Part shown: piece after piece, positions 9,390 to 21,367 of the stretch
How the letters are laid out: each line of letters opens with the position of its first letter
Numbering within the stretch: the stretch's first letter is position 1
Assembly (NCBI GenBank): GCA_047967505.1
Contig: CM106540.1
Reading direction: 5' to 3' (one strand)
Source: Dipteris shenzhenensis
Taxonomy: Eukaryota; Polypodiophyta; Polypodiopsida; Gleicheniales
Length of the DNA stretch: 64,000 nucleotides
The notes under the pieces: model-generated
Seen by the model: the letters and a program-made list of their open reading frames with translations, nothing else
Database searches by the model: none
What the model was told of the DNA's origin: nothing
Program-made: the position numbers and the translations under genes

Positions 9390-10563
9390 ATGATTCACGG
9401 GCTAAACCCTTGGGAATAGTGAATGGTGTGTCAACAAAGGTCACAAGAGTCCGCTTTTCCCTTCAATTCACAATCTTGGATCTCCCTAAAAAATCCTATC
9501 AAATCTTACTGGGATGTCCTTGGTTATGGGAAGCATCAGTCCTCCATGACTGGGGAACTAATAGACTGACAATCCAGAATCACGACACCACAATCAAGGT
9601 GAATGTGGGGACAGTAGCTATAAAACCAATTGTGCCTAGAGCATTGAATGACACATCTTCAACGACAATCTCAAGCAAATCAGCTCCCATGCAACAACAT
9701 GCCATAGCGGACGATTCACAAAGCAATGTTAATAACTGGATACAAACATTGGCAACCATCGACAACTGCCATTCATTAGACCCCATCTTATCATAGATAG
9801 ATGCTAAGGTGCTACAAGTAGATCCTCCACTCACACATGAAGAACCAATCGATCTAGAGGTGCCATTCTTTATGGCTGACCTCGAGTGGAATAATGAACC
9901 TGAAGAAGGTACCCATACCAATTATGAATCCGATTTTCCTTGGGACCTTGAAACTGAGACTGCCAATGGTAGGGCAATGGTAAAATTGAAGATCAAATCT
10001 TTGATAACGACTTAGCCATTTTGCATGCCCTAATGGCAGTCGAGCTCCCAAAAGTTAAACCTCCAAAGTTGAATAATACTAGAAGATCCCGTAAGAAAGC
10101 TGAAGGAGGAAATCGTAGAAAAGCCAAGGCTGAACACTTCAATGAATTCGAACGAGTCCTAACAAGGATCGTCGAATTGTATCTTGCAAAGCCAGCTCCC
10201 TCAAAATCAAAACCACCGCCTCTTGAATGGTCCCCTGAGGGACTAGAAGGAGTATGCGTAGCAAATGAACCCTTACTTGGGAACACCTTACTAGTGGAAA
10301 AGTTACCCCACAGTTCCCAATGTAAGAAGTTTTGGAAATATAAGCCACATGTGCAAATGAAGCTCGATCAAGAGACTTCAAAAAAAGAAAGGCAAAAAGA
10401 GCCTAACAAATTGGTAAATGAAACTATGCCACCTAGTACACATGGCACATGTCAGGCTAATTCAACACCATCAGAGGCCAATCTTCAAGAAGTGCCAGAG
10501 TACTTCAAGAATTACATGTGGCAGTGTCCCAATAGCAATGCCAAGACCACTAAGGGAATCTGA
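9390..10563 (+). pseudogene. Ty3/gypsy protease C-half and linker
   Basis: A second gypsy copy, 5'-truncated so that it starts inside protease (PLGIVNGVSTKV) and lacks the catalytic Asp. It retains the YQILLGCPWLWEASVLHDW landmark; CPW replaces the RPW of copy one. It continues through an acidic linker (EEPIDLEVPFFMADLEW) and a basic spacer, rich in Lys/Arg, to the start of RT. 9390-10075 aligns with 4380-5070. Several frames are needed, so frameshifts are present around 10015. Confidence 0.75.
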
Positions 10564-10581
10564 AGTTCAAGAAACTGATAG

Positions 10582-11390
10582 CATTGGAGAAACTCCAATC
10601 TATGAGAGACTGACAAAAACATGCACAATAAACCTCGCCCTTGAAGGGGAGGAAGAAAAAGTGGTTCTCATGGGGAAACAACTTTGACAAGAAGATGAAA
10701 CCAAACTCAAAGCACTCCTAATGGAATATCATGACTGCCTAGTATGGTCATACAAAGAGATGAAAGGAATTTCACTAGATGTGGCAATACACATGATACC
10801 TATAAGGGAAGGTGCCCACCCTAAGTTATGTGGACCTTATCGCACAAATCCTAAGTATGGCACCATGGTTTATGACAAGCTGGAAAACTTCCTAGATGCC
10901 GGATTCATATACGAGATAGAGCACACTGATTGGGTTTCACCCATCGTCATTGTGCCTAAATGCAACAAGAAGCTCAAAATATGTGTAAACTTAAAGAATG
11001 TGAATGCTGCCACAATTAGGGATCCCTATCCCCAACCCTTAATAGAAATAGTGTTGGAAAAGGTGGCAGGCTCAGAAATATATAGCTTCTTGGATGGCTT
11101 CAGTGGCTATAACCAAGTGCAAATTTCTCCTAAAGACCAATCAAAAACAGCATTTGCAATAGAATGGGGTATTTTTGCATATAGAGTCGTGCCATTCGAC
11201 CTTTGTAATGCCCCAACCACATTCCAGCGAGTCATGTTCACAGCTTTCAAGTCATTTCTGAATAAGTTTTTACAGGTATTCTTGGATGATTTGTGCATCC
11301 ATTTAAACAAAAAAAACCACTTCAAATGTCTTGAAGTAGTACTAATCAAATGCAGGGAGTATGGCATCTCCCTAAATCCAACAAAATCCT
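10582..11390 (+). pseudogene. pol: Gypsy reverse transcriptase, copy 1
   Basis: Reverse transcriptase copies element RNA into DNA. The frame includes the pre-RT segment, GPYRTNPKYGTM, the substrate-positioning VSPIVIVPKCNKKLKICVNL, YSFLDGFSGYNQVQISPKDQ, AFAIEWG and NAPTTFQRVM. The catalytic box reads VFLDDLCIHL, so FLDD stands where YIDD or YADD is usual; both Asp residues are kept. After YGISLNPTKS the frame stops because the sequence jumps back to a point 540 bases earlier, starting a tandem duplicate at about 11385. Confidence 0.85.
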
Positions 11391-12625
11391 AAGTATGGCA
11401 CCATGGTTTATGACAAGCTGGAAAAACTCCTAGATGCTGGATTCATATACGAGATAGAGCACACTGATTGGGTTTCACCCATCGTCATTGTGCCTAAATG
11501 CAACAAGAAGCTCAAAATATGTGTAAACTTAAAGAATGTGAATGCTGCCACAATTAGGGATCCCTATCCCTTACCCTTAATAGAAATAGTGTTGGAAAAG
11601 GTGGCAGGCTTAGAAATATATAGCTTCTTGGATGGCTTCAGTGGCTATAACCAAGTGTAAATTGCTCCTAAAGACCAATCAAAAACAGCATTTGCAATAG
11701 AATGGGGTATTTTTGCATATAGAGTCATGCCATTCGACCTTTGTAATGCCCCAGCCACATTCTAGTGAGTCATGTTCACAGCAGTCATTTCTGAATAAGT
11801 TTTTACAGGTATTCTTGGATGATTTGTGCATCCATTTAAACAAAAAAAACTTCAAATGTCTTGAAGTAGTACTAATCAAATGCAGGGAGTATGGCATCTT
11901 CCTAAATCCAACAAAATGCCAGTTCATGGTCACCCATGGAGTTGTTTTTAGACACATCGTTTCTCAACATGGGATTGCAACTGACATGGACAAAATCAAA
12001 ATCATCATGGAATTGCCTCCTCCTACAAATTCCAAGGGTGTACAGGTCTTTATGGGACATGCCAACTATTATAGAAGATTTATATTACGGTATGCCATGA
12101 TAGCTAGACCACTTACAAATTACTAGTGGAATTCTTATGGACAGAAGAGTGCGACCAAGCCTTTGAGATTTTAAAGTGGCACCTAATCACAGCACCCATC
12201 CTTATATCTCCCAATTGGGATATTGATTTTTATGTTCATACTGATGGATCCAAGTATGCAATTGGTGAACATAAGAAAGACTACCCATTCTACTTATCCA
12301 GTCGACAAGTCAATGATGCAGAAATCAACTATACCACCATAGAAAAAGAAGCCCTATCAATTGTGTATAGTGTTAAGAAATTTTGGCACTATCTACTAGC
12401 AAATGATTTTGTCTTCTACACCGACCATCAAGCGTTGCTTTATCTTGTGAACCTTGTCCATGTACAATAGGAAGAATAACCAGATGGCTCCTCTTACTTC
12501 AAGAATTTAACTTCAAAATAGTGGTCCACAAAGGTGCCCAACACTACATTGCCGATTACATGTCTCATGTCAAGCTGGGAGAAGAAGCCACTGGAGTAGA
12601 AGACGACTTACCAAATGCCACACTT
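11385..12625 (+). pseudogene. pol: Gypsy RT/RNase H, tandem copy 2
   Basis: Repeats RT from PKYGTMVYDKLEKLL onward and then continues beyond copy 1 through the thumb (MVTHGVVFRHIVSQHG, MGHANYYRRFI) into Ty3 RNase H (DFYVHTDGSKYAIG, INYTTIEKEALSIVYSVKKF, FYTDHQALLYLVN). It ends with a post-RNase H segment up to a MSHVKLGEE-like sequence. Stops near 11657 and 11763 and a deletion around 11780 break RT. RNase H lacks about seven residues after YAIG that are present in copy 3. A TAG near 12124 separates thumb from RNase H. Confidence 0.85.
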
Positions 12626-13320
12626 CAAGTCATTTCTAAATAAGTTTTTATAGGTATTCTTGGATGATAAAAGACCACTTCAAATGTCTTGAAGTAGTAC
12701 TAATCAAATGCAGGGAGTATGGCATCTCCCTAAATCCAACAAAATGCCAGTTCATGGTCACCCATGGAGTTGTTTTGGGACACATCGTTTCTCAACATGG
12801 GATTGCAACTGACATGGACAAAATCAAAATCATCATGGAATTGCCTCCTCCTACAAATTCCAAAGGTGTACAGGTCTTTATAGGACATGCCAACTATTAT
12901 AGAGAAGATTTATATTATGGTATGCTATGATAGCTAGACCACTTTACAAATTATTAGTGGAATTCTTATGGATAGAAGAGTGTGACCAAGCCTTTGAGAT
13001 TTTAAAGTGGCACCTAATCACAGCACCCATCCTACATCTCCCAATTGGGATATTGATTTTCATGTTCATACTAATGGATCCAAGTATGCAATTGGGAGTG
13101 TGCTTTGTCAACCTGGTGAACATAAGAAAGACTATCCATTCTACTTTTCCAGTCGACAACTCAATGATGCAGAGATCAACTATACCACCATAGAAAAAGA
13201 AGCCCTATCAATGGTGTATAGTGTTAAGAAATTTTAGCACTATCTACTAGCAAATGATTTTGTCTTCTACACCGACCATTAAGCATTGCTTTATCTTGTG
13301 AACCCCGTCCATGTACCAAT
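12615..13320 (+). pseudogene. pol: Gypsy RT/RNase H, tandem copy 3
   Basis: A third partial copy, starting again at the TTCAAGTCATTTCT stretch of RT and running through thumb and RNase H. It keeps the GSVLCQPGEHKKD segment missing from copy 2. Frameshifts occur near 12925 and 13060, with stops in the last 90 bases. No integrase or 3' LTR follows; at 13320 the sequence switches to a minus-strand LINE. Confidence 0.8.
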
Positions 13321-13326
13321 CCTGCA

Positions 13327-14745
13327 TTAATGTCCGTTGATGTCCGTTGATACAGTACCATTAGCAAACACTACATTTGCTATATTGGCCAAGTCATCAC
13401 CTATCAAATCCCAAAAGGCACTAAAGAACTTGGCTGTAAGGCTATCTAGACTTGGTGACCTATCACTTTCTATAGCATTTAGGGCATCCTCTAACTCAAC
13501 CTTCATAAATGGCCTAGCAAGCATGGCTCTCTATCCATCTTAGATTCTGTAATCTATTACCCTCATCACCTCACTAATGCATTCCTACCATTCCTCATCC
13601 TGAACTACTCTTTCCCCTATTGTAGCTCTTAACAACTGAAGAAAGACTCTAATGACATGCCAAAAGTCAATCAATGATATTACCTTCCACATCCACAACT
13701 CTGTCTAGCAGTTCACTTCAGTGTTTACTTTTTATGATTGAAAGAGCACCTTCGATGGGCAATCTCCTACTACCAACCAAAGATGCCTACTTTTGATAAG
13801 AGCTGACTTTGCTCCTTCTAGCTCCCACTTCTACATCACACATTCAATCTCCACCTGGTTAGGTCCATCCTCTAGGATTGGTAAGCCACTGTCAACACCC
13901 CCCATAGATTTTCTTGCAGCCCTATACTGCAGATCCCATTCTGAAGCCTTTAAATGGAACCTCCAAATTGCAACATTCCACTTTACACAAGGATCTACCC
14001 CCATCAAGTTTGCTTCCAACCATACCTCCATTATCGTATCAAAAACCTATTGGAATTTATTGTTAAACATATATGGGATATCTGTGGACCTCCCTATGGT
14101 GATGGGAAAACAAAAACTCCAAGCTATCGAAGTGTGGTCATAGACTATATGCCGCAAGACACTCGCCTCTTATGGGGCCTCTCATCCACTAGCCGTGCTC
14201 AGACGTAAAGAACCTATCTAGCTAGGCTGCTTGAAATTTGCACCCTTTCCTAAGGTTCCACTAAGTAAACTCATTCAATCCCAAGTGATCAAACCCTCAA
14301 CCAAATCATGATTCAAGGTGATCAAACACTCGACCAAATCATGATTCAAGCATAACTCTTCCCACGCCTCTTGCTCCAAGTTCGAATGTGGAGAAGCATG
14401 GTGGAATCTATTAGCATTCCCCTCAGTGAAGTTCAACTCTCTGAGTCCTAGCATCCAATGGAGCCAACCATATTAATATGTCCTAGTGCTTTTCTCTTTC
14501 CTAGGGGGAGTTGGGGGCATACACACTACGACTAAGAATTCAAATCCATATGCAGTCACAGACACGGGCACTGTCCAGCCTCTATAATCCCTAAGCAATT
14601 CCTTAGGTCTACAAGACTTGGAGACATGAATTGCAGTGCCTATTTTACCACAATGAGGGAAATTAGCAAAAAACTTCATACCCAAGCTACCAACAATTGA
14701 ACAATAGATTGTCATCAATGCCACACTTCAGCTCTATAAGAAGCA
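13327..14745 (-). pseudogene. L1-like LINE endonuclease and RT start
   Basis: Read on the minus strand, an apurinic-type endonuclease tail comes first: RGWTVPVSVTAYGFEFLVVV, then NRFHHASPHSNLEQEAWEEL, then a DHTSI segment resembling the SDH catalytic box. A spacer (DPCVKWNVAIWRFHLKASEW) follows, then the RT N-terminal signature ELEDALNAIESDRSPSLDSL ending near 13327, where usual elements read KSPGPDGLT. Several stops and at least one frameshift are present, and RT motifs with the YxDD box are absent. The order endonuclease then RT fits L1-clade LINEs. Assignment rests on pattern recognition, not on a search. Confidence 0.65.
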
Positions 14746-15290
14746 CAATCTAAGGCTTGGTCCTTCTAATCATAAGCGACCTACATCCCTGTCATTTTGA
14801 TTTATCACAACACACCCTTAAATGAATTGAAGAGAGGATGGAGGTCCCAACGCTCACCTCTTTGCAAACCAGTGTCAATGCAAGGTATCTTTGTAGGCAT
14901 CCTTAGAGAAGTTGAATCGATTCTCTTTGCCATTGCTCGCATTCCTCACAGCATCCTTGATGTGTTTCAAGATGCTACGATTCGCTACATTCGCGAGGCC
15001 CCTAGTCTCATCCAGAGGTTTCTCTCCCTAGCTTTGTCCTCAAGTAAGCATTTGCGGTAATTGGCTTTAACATCTTCCCCTTCAAAGATGTGCCATGGTT
15101 CAGGATCTCTTGTGTTGGGAGCCCTTCCTGAATATTTGGGGCATCCATATATTTTGTGGAAGGTCTAGTTCCTAGACCCATGGACTCGATCATCTCATTT
15201 CCCCATGCATTGAATGTGTGTCACGCAGGCAAAGGCTTGCTCCTCACTCCCTCTGCGAGCTCCTATTTGTCAACCCCGATGATTGGCAAA
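14746..15290 (-). pseudogene. LINE 5' part, weak
   Basis: Minus-strand sequence upstream of the LINE endonuclease. An open stretch at 15008-15193 (GTSLKGKMLKPITANAYL) may be ORF1/ORF2 linker, but no domain is recognised. Included because it is colinear with the LINE. Confidence 0.3.
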
Positions 15291-15720
15291 TTTAAGTAAG
15301 AACAAATATGTCAATATTTCCAAGGGGTGCAAAGCTGAGTCACGTCATTATGATGGAGCACAAATGGTATAATCATTGATCTAATGGTAACATTGATATG
15401 TGTGTACTGTTTTGTGCATGTAATTGGCCAATATGTATACATACATGCGTGTAAACTTGCATCACTCTCATCAATCAATAAACACAACGAGAAATACACA
15501 TAGGTTTTGCGTAATACAATTTACATATGCACACACAAAGAGAGATACATCGATGCATCTCGAGAGCCACATACTCCTTTTACAAACTACTCCTAAATTT
15601 CCAAGTTTGTAAGAAGGCCATGTGATTAAACAAGGTGGCATAGCCCGCAAGCATGCGCAATACATTGGCTCAATGACAAGGGTCCCAAACCTGTACGTCC
15701 TAACTAAACTAACCTTGTCC
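15291..15720. other. AT-rich spacer, nothing recognised
   Basis: TACATACATGCGTG and similar alternating words, without a sustained frame or RNA-gene signature. It separates the LINE from the CpG-rich island. Confidence 0.4.
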
Positions 15721-15723
15721 GAA

Positions 15724-16395
15724 CTAAAGTGAAGGCTTCGGTGTTCTCTGTCTGAGCTGCGTGAAATTGAGAGGGGCGATCTGCGCTACATTGCGTCTCT
15801 CCCAAATGAGACTTGTGGCCGCCGTCGTCGTCTCTGCTTTCCTTGGTCGAAGCGGTTTTACCCATGTCTGCCTTTCTCTGCACGAACCTGCTCTCGCTTG
15901 CTCTTCCGAACATAATTCCCTGCACTTCCTTTGCCCTTTTGCATTCAACATCACGCTTCCAGCCTCGGAGCCCTTCGATGCTTGCCCCTTCTTTGCATCC
16001 CATTTCAGCTTGCTTAGCCATAGCTTCCATTTTGAAATCCTCGCCTCCGCTTCCTTCACCGTCCGTAACCTGCTTTCCACGCCGCCCTGCGTTCGACTTT
16101 TCTCGTTCGACTCGTCGCAAAGTTTCTTCCTGCTGCTTCTCGACCAAAATCGATCGCGCCACGAAGATGGCACGGCCACCGGATGGTAGTCAGCAATTTG
16201 GAGGCCAACGTCGGGCCGGGACGATATGTCACGGTCGACGAGAGAGAGGATAGATCCGACAGCGCCTACGTTAATGGGGGAGGCAGGTTGGATATGGGAG
16301 GAGGAGGCGGAACGTGGAAGATCTAGGGAGGGGAAGGAGAGGGAGGGAGTAGCACGAACGGAGGAAGAGAGGGAGGGGAAGAAGGGCTTCGCCAT
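15724..16395 (-). CDS. Hypothetical protein in CpG-rich island
   Basis: Not recognised. A minus-strand frame of 223 codons from an ATG at 16395 (MAKPFFPSLSSSVRATPS); the open frame extends a further 49 codons upstream without an ATG. The N-terminal third is rich in Ser, Pro and hydroxylated residues and low in acidic residues, compatible with an organelle transit peptide. The rest is basic and Ser/Lys/Arg/Glu-rich (SSWRDRFWSRSSRKKLCDES), possibly partly helical. The block is markedly richer in CpG than the surrounding decayed repeats, as expected of unmethylated genic DNA. A TATA-like CTTTATACAA lies near 16645 on the same strand. It could equally be the first exon of a spliced gene or a gag leader. 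The plus strand also has 140-codon frames, so coding status is uncertain. Confidence 0.3.
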   Translation of the reverse strand: MAKPFFPSLSSSVRATPSLSFPSLDLPRSASSSHIQPASPINVGAVGSILSLVDRDISSRPDVGLQIADYHPVAVPSSWRDRFWSRSSRKKLCDESNEKSRTQGGVESRLRTVKEAEARISKWKLWLSKLKWDAKKGQASKGSEAGSVMLNAKGQRKCRELCSEEQARAGSCRERQTWVKPLRPRKAETTTAATSLIWERRNVAQIAPLNFTQLRQRTPKPSL

Positions 16396-16639
16396 AAGGA
16401 AAGGGAGGGGATAAAATGAGGGAGGAGGGAAGGGTGGAAGGGACGAAGAAGAGAGAAGGAGAGTGCTATGCTGAATGAGGAGGGCTATGGAAGGGAAGAG
16501 GGGAAGAAACGCTGTAAAAGAAGAGCGGCTATGGCGAAACAAAGCTCTGATCGATGAGATATGTTGAGTGACACAACCAAGGAGGCGGCGGAGCTGACCA
16601 CGTCTCCTTTACAGTCAAAGGCCCTTGACCGGGCACTTT

Positions 16640-16656
16640 AGCACTTTGTATAAAGT
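16640..16656 (-). promoter_or_regulatory. TATA-like element upstream of 15.7-16.4 kb frame
   Basis: On the minus strand AACTTTATACAAAG lies about 250 bases upstream of the ATG at 16395. It is the only TATA-like word in that interval. Weak evidence. Confidence 0.2.
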
Positions 16657-16810
16657 TTCTTGCATGGCATTTTATTGAAACTCTTTTGTGAATTTCCACA
16701 TTTAATTTTTGGCCTGCCACGTTTCGCGTGGAAGCCTTCAATTATTGAAGGCTGGAGAAGGGAAAGTCTTTTTGGAGCTATTTTCTTTTGGATTTCCAAG
16801 TATTGTTTTC

Positions 16811-16844
16811 TCCCCCTTTCTCTCTCTCTCTTCTTCTTCTTCTT

Positions 16845-16880
<36 letters not shown>

Positions 16881-16910
16881 TTTCTTCTTCTTCTTCTTCT
16901 CTCTGCACGC
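16811..16910. repeat. CT/CTT microsatellite
   Basis: Runs of TCTCTC, CTTCTTCTT and a C10 tract. Leu/Ser/Phe or Glu/Arg frames across it are artefacts. The flanks 16543-16810 and 16911-17204 show no gene. Confidence 0.85.
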
Positions 16911-17204
16911 CTTTGTTCTCTCTGTCAGCTTCCAAGGCAGACCTTTTGAATATATTCAAACTTGGTTAGAAGATTAATTGTATGTTTCCAATTCCCATTT
17001 ATCCTCACAAATTCTAAGAGGTTGTGGCCACGTGCACTTCTACATGGTCAACTTGACCAAATACAAAGGAAAACAAAATTTGGCTGAACTAGCCAAAATT
17101 TTCTCCGTGGTTCCATAGACACTTAGCAAAGCCAGTGACCACTCATCAGGCACAATCGAACAATCATCAAGGAAAGTCTAGTCAAGCAAGTTGAAGCAAA
17201 AAAA

Positions 17205-17640
17205 CTTGAGCATCAAGGTCTAAGAAGTACTTGGATGAGCTCCATTCAATTCTAAGCATGACTAAGTGGATGGACCTAGTGGTCCGTCCAATGTGTGTCA
17301 CCCTTTTAAGTGGTGGTCCAAAAGATACCTTGGGTCCAAAAGATACTTATTGAATATAACCCCTCTTTTTCTCCCTAGGCTTAAAGTTCTTTAGGGGGAT
17401 GCCTAGCTTCCAAGGGTCGAAGTAGGTGCTCTGGAATACTATCTTGGTAAAATATATCTGTTAGATCCAAGAGACACCATCTTCTCATTATCAAACATGT
17501 AGAGTTCTTTTTTAAGTGCATGCCAATAATCCAAATTCATGGTAGATACCCGATCATTGCGAAAAACAAAATTCTCCTATTGAATATAAATGCATCCAAT
17601 GTTCAAGCATAGACATCATCACCCAACCATCAGTTGGAGG
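17205..17640. repeat. Dispersed repeat, module X copy 1
   Basis: Closely matches 55650-56095, both starting around CTAAGAAGTACTTGGAT and ending at GGACACCATGATCT. No domain recognised. In copy 1 it precedes module Z; in copy 2 it follows Z, so X and Z are separate mobile or shuffled units. Confidence 0.7.
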
Positions 17641-17657
17641 ACACCATGATCTCAAAG

Positions 17658-17676
17658 GGGGTGTGTGTGTGTGTGT

Positions 17677-17737
<61 letters not shown>

Positions 17738-17769
17738 TGTGTGTGCGTGCGCATGCTTGCGTGCATGTA

Positions 17770-17812
<43 letters not shown>
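17658..17812. repeat. (GT)n microsatellite
   Basis: Long GT runs interrupted near 17730-17773 by ATGTGTGTGCGTGCGCATGC. Cys/Val and His/Thr frames across it are artefacts. Confidence 0.95.
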
Positions 17813-17814
<2 letters not shown>

Positions 17815-18044
17815 TCCCACCGACCGTATTCCCACCACAGGCCTGATACACAATCCAAGTGAGGGCAATAGTCCACCCATCACAATGGATTGGGTCAGAT
17901 TAGTCATAAGATTTTTTAAATCTTACAATGGACATACTAGTGTGAGTTCATCCTATCAAAAAATCTATCTTGCTACACTACTAGACTAGTTTCCGATGTT
18001 AAAGTAAACCAATTGCAAGCATCTGCTTCTACCCTTTTCAAACA

Positions 18045-18205
18045 CCTAGTGAGAGTAGTCCATTAGTAACCAACCTCTTAATACTGCATAATTGAGAATA
18101 GTCTATATCATACCGTTCCTTCTGATAAAGTATCAAAGTGAGAGTAGTCCATTAGTAACCAACCTCTTAATACTGCATAAGTGAGAATAGTCCATCTCAT
18201 ACCAA
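18045..18205. repeat. Local ~88-bp tandem duplication
   Basis: AGTGAGAGTAGTCCATTAGT starts both units (about 18050 and 18138), and each runs into CTTAATACTGCATAA. Single-unit versions of this stretch occur at 49975 and 62345. Confidence 0.7.
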
Positions 18206-18209
18206 AATA

Positions 18210-21200
18210 CATTGCAAAAACCTAATTATCAGTACTTGGAGATAATCCATTGTAGAGTTTGTCTCAAGGTTGCCAACACCGTATCTTCATGCCTTAGATT
18301 TTACAATGCAAATCTGATGGAGAGGTATGCCACTCACCTGGCACCATCACAACAAAAATGAAGGTTAGAACAATACATTTTTGCTATGGAACTAGGCTTC
18401 AATGCCGGCACATAGTTGTTATCCATGTCACTCTATCTAGATTAGCATCAAATCTTGGCATTCTTATAAAACATACGTTGGGCAAAAATGTCAGAATTCT
18501 AGTAAGTTGTGGTAAGTAAAAGGTAGAATATAACAGGTGAAGTGTTCTGTAAAGTGATGGCTAAAGACATTAATCATGAAATGGAACTCTCTAGTTTCCA
18601 TTTCAAAGTAATCCATGCCCATAAACCTACAAGATAAAATCATAAAAGGGTCTCCAATTCTTGCATCATCACAGTCATTCCATTCATAAGTAGAAAGGAT
18701 TATCCCACTAAGTCGTGTTATAATGAATTCAAAACCAATAGAAATATGTATTGACTAACCCCTATATCATAAATATCACACTTTAGGCTTAATGCCTCCT
18801 TGATCTTGGGACTTGCCCCAATAATGTGCCCATCATGTCAGTTGACAGTAATTGAATGTAAGTAATACCAATGGTCCTCCTCTTATCCCAATGAAAGTAA
18901 TGTATAATGAAGCTATGTGTACTTCCACATTTATAGGATCTCTTTGGTTAAAATATAAATAAACATTGTGCCAAGGCTAACAAGATATACATATATTTAC
19001 ATAAGTATAAATGCCAAGATTAGAGGAAAATATATATATACCCATATATATGCCAAGGCCTTTTCGCATATATCTGTCAAGGCTAATGAGAACCCATATA
19101 TTCAATAGTTTCTAGCAAATAAAATCATGTTAATACGAAATGAAGAATCAACAAAAAGACTCTAAAATGCCTAAGTCTTCATCCCAAAAAGGCTTCTTAA
19201 GTCCATATCCCATAAAAAGTAAACTCTTCTTATGAAGAAGTAATAAAGGTTTTGCAACTACACTCTTAAGCTTCCATGTTGTGCTACTTATTTGTAATCA
19301 AAATATCGTGGACAACTATAAAGAATAGCAGGCTCTGGAATATATTGCTTTGCTACTGAACCATCCAAGAAATCTATATTGTTTGGAAATCTACGATCCT
19401 TTGGTGTGGAGATTCTCAAACAACCCATCTTGTCAGTAAGTGAGCTGCAAGGATATAGCCTTGTGAGAATGATGTGGTGTCAAAGCGTAACGACCTCTTC
19501 TATTTAAGTATCCACTAGATAACCCATATCCTGTATTATCATGGATCTCTCTAAGGTGGAAGAGCTTACGGCCTTTGTAAACTTTTCCATCTTTTTCTCT
19601 TGTTATAGTGACGACTAGGTAATTACGAAAGTTGCATATAGACTCGCAGGCAAGAATGATGCATTCAGTGCTTATGCCTTCTAGAACAAATATATATGCT
19701 TGATTCACAATTATCAATCATAAGAGACTATTAGAACAAGATCACAGTTCTGTCTCGAGGCTTCCCGGGCTCAATGAAATCCCAATACGATGGGCTCTAG
19801 AGAATTAGCTCTTCTTAAGGAGACAAACTGTAAGATGAATTGGAAGACCATCATGTATTTTCACACAGGCTCAACTATAGAGTTCTCAGTGGCTATAGAG
19901 CTTCTAAGGGTCTAGCAAGAGAGGTAATGATATGTATAGCCAGAGAGGCTTCCTAGTACAAAATCCTTATGGCCTGCTTACAAGTCCCAAAGTGGCTATA
20001 GTAGTTGTTTGCTCTCAGGTGGATACGTAGCCAAGTTTTTGTGTGATATATATGGGATGAAGCCTCTATAATTCATCACAGGAAGGGAAAATCTCGTACG
20101 AATATGATTCTCTAGGCTACTATGAATGAAGACTACTACGAATACCAGAAACATGTATGGTTCTTTGGTGGAAAATCTCTATGCCAGCAAAGGAGTCTAC
20201 CCCTATCTCTCAAGGTGCCAATCAAGCTAAACCATTGTATAATTGCAACATCCATTACAGAGCAACATGAGTAAGGTGTGCCCTGAAGACAAGCTGGGTT
20301 TTCCATAGAGCAACGTGCACATAACATAGGACGAACACAAATACTGGCACTCTTGAAATTATTATACAACATCAGGCCATGGACGTGGAGGCCAAGGTCC
20401 CTGAGATTTTGCTCCAAAAGCCGGAACAGATTTGTAGTTTTGCAACATTATTTCTATGTCAAACAGAGTCAAGAACACGGACTAATGGCTAGGCCACACG
20501 GGTGGCTTGTGCACACAAGAGCCCATACACCGCTCATCCCCTACAAGGATGTGTCAATTTTACGAGCAAAAACCTATGAGCAGGTTTATCCGAGCGTGTT
20601 TTTCAAGAGATTTAAAAAACTGTATTTCTTTAGGAAACATGGTTGTTACACTTTTATTTTCACTAGAACTAAACCGCTTTATCATAAAAACATACAAAAT
20701 TGTCACTCATTCAATTTTACATATCATAAAATGTCACCCCCTATTAAGTAAAAGTTGTAAGAAGGATCATAAGGGAATTTTCATAGAGAAGTCTACTCTA
20801 CATGTGGGCTTCAACTAGATTTTGTTCCAATCTATTTTTGCCATATTTTTACATAGTTGGAAGCTTTTTTTTTCCTTTGCTCAGATGCTCGGAAGATTTC
20901 GCTCGAAAAATGCTCATCCCCTACAAGTCCTTATGGCATGCTTACATGGACTAATAGACTTACAAGTAGTAGACATGCAAAGTATGGCTCTGAGGTGGAT
21001 AACAAAGTTTGGCTCTGGCGATGAATGTATCTACATATTTGTGAGCCTTGTTGGGTGGAGTTTCTGGCTCAGATGTATCTGTGTGCATAGTCACCCGAAG
21101 TAGAAGCACGAAAATCATAGTTGAAAAAGTGTGCCAATGCATGAAGGTTTATAAAAATCCTCACCTGAGCTCGAAGGTAAGGTCCCTTCATATCAAAGGT

Positions 21201-21300
21201 TTCTCTCAAGTGTAGAGCTTCATTCAACCATGGAGAACAAAGTTTATTGTCTGCAACGTGCAATGATAAGTAGATTTAGATGCTACTCCTCCCTCTCTTC
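18210..21300. repeat. Dispersed repeat, modules Y-Z copy 1
   Basis: A roughly 3-kb AT-rich segment that recurs at 52742-55310 (Z) with scattered substitutions and indels. Its first 700 bases also recur at 62340-63195. A minus-strand frame at 19433-19717 (IVNQAYIFVLEGIST) is partly conserved at 53854-54057 (IVNQAYIFFLEGIST), but stops and indels differ. I do not recognise a domain. It could be an untranslated part of a large retroelement or a non-autonomous element. Confidence 0.6.
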
Positions 21301-21367
21301 ATGATCATGTCCTTTGTTTCTCCATGTAGGGAGCTTGGAGAGCCATTGATTCAAAAGATTAGGGAGG

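Noticed and set aside
15761-16253. Plus-strand frames of 142-146 codons opposite the CpG-rich frame
   Set aside because: Ser/Leu/Phe/Cys-rich and shorter. I kept the minus strand because of its ATG, length and TATA-like word, but coding on either strand remains uncertain.
17554-17989. His/Thr- and Cys/Val-rich frames
   Set aside because: They are translations of a GT microsatellite.
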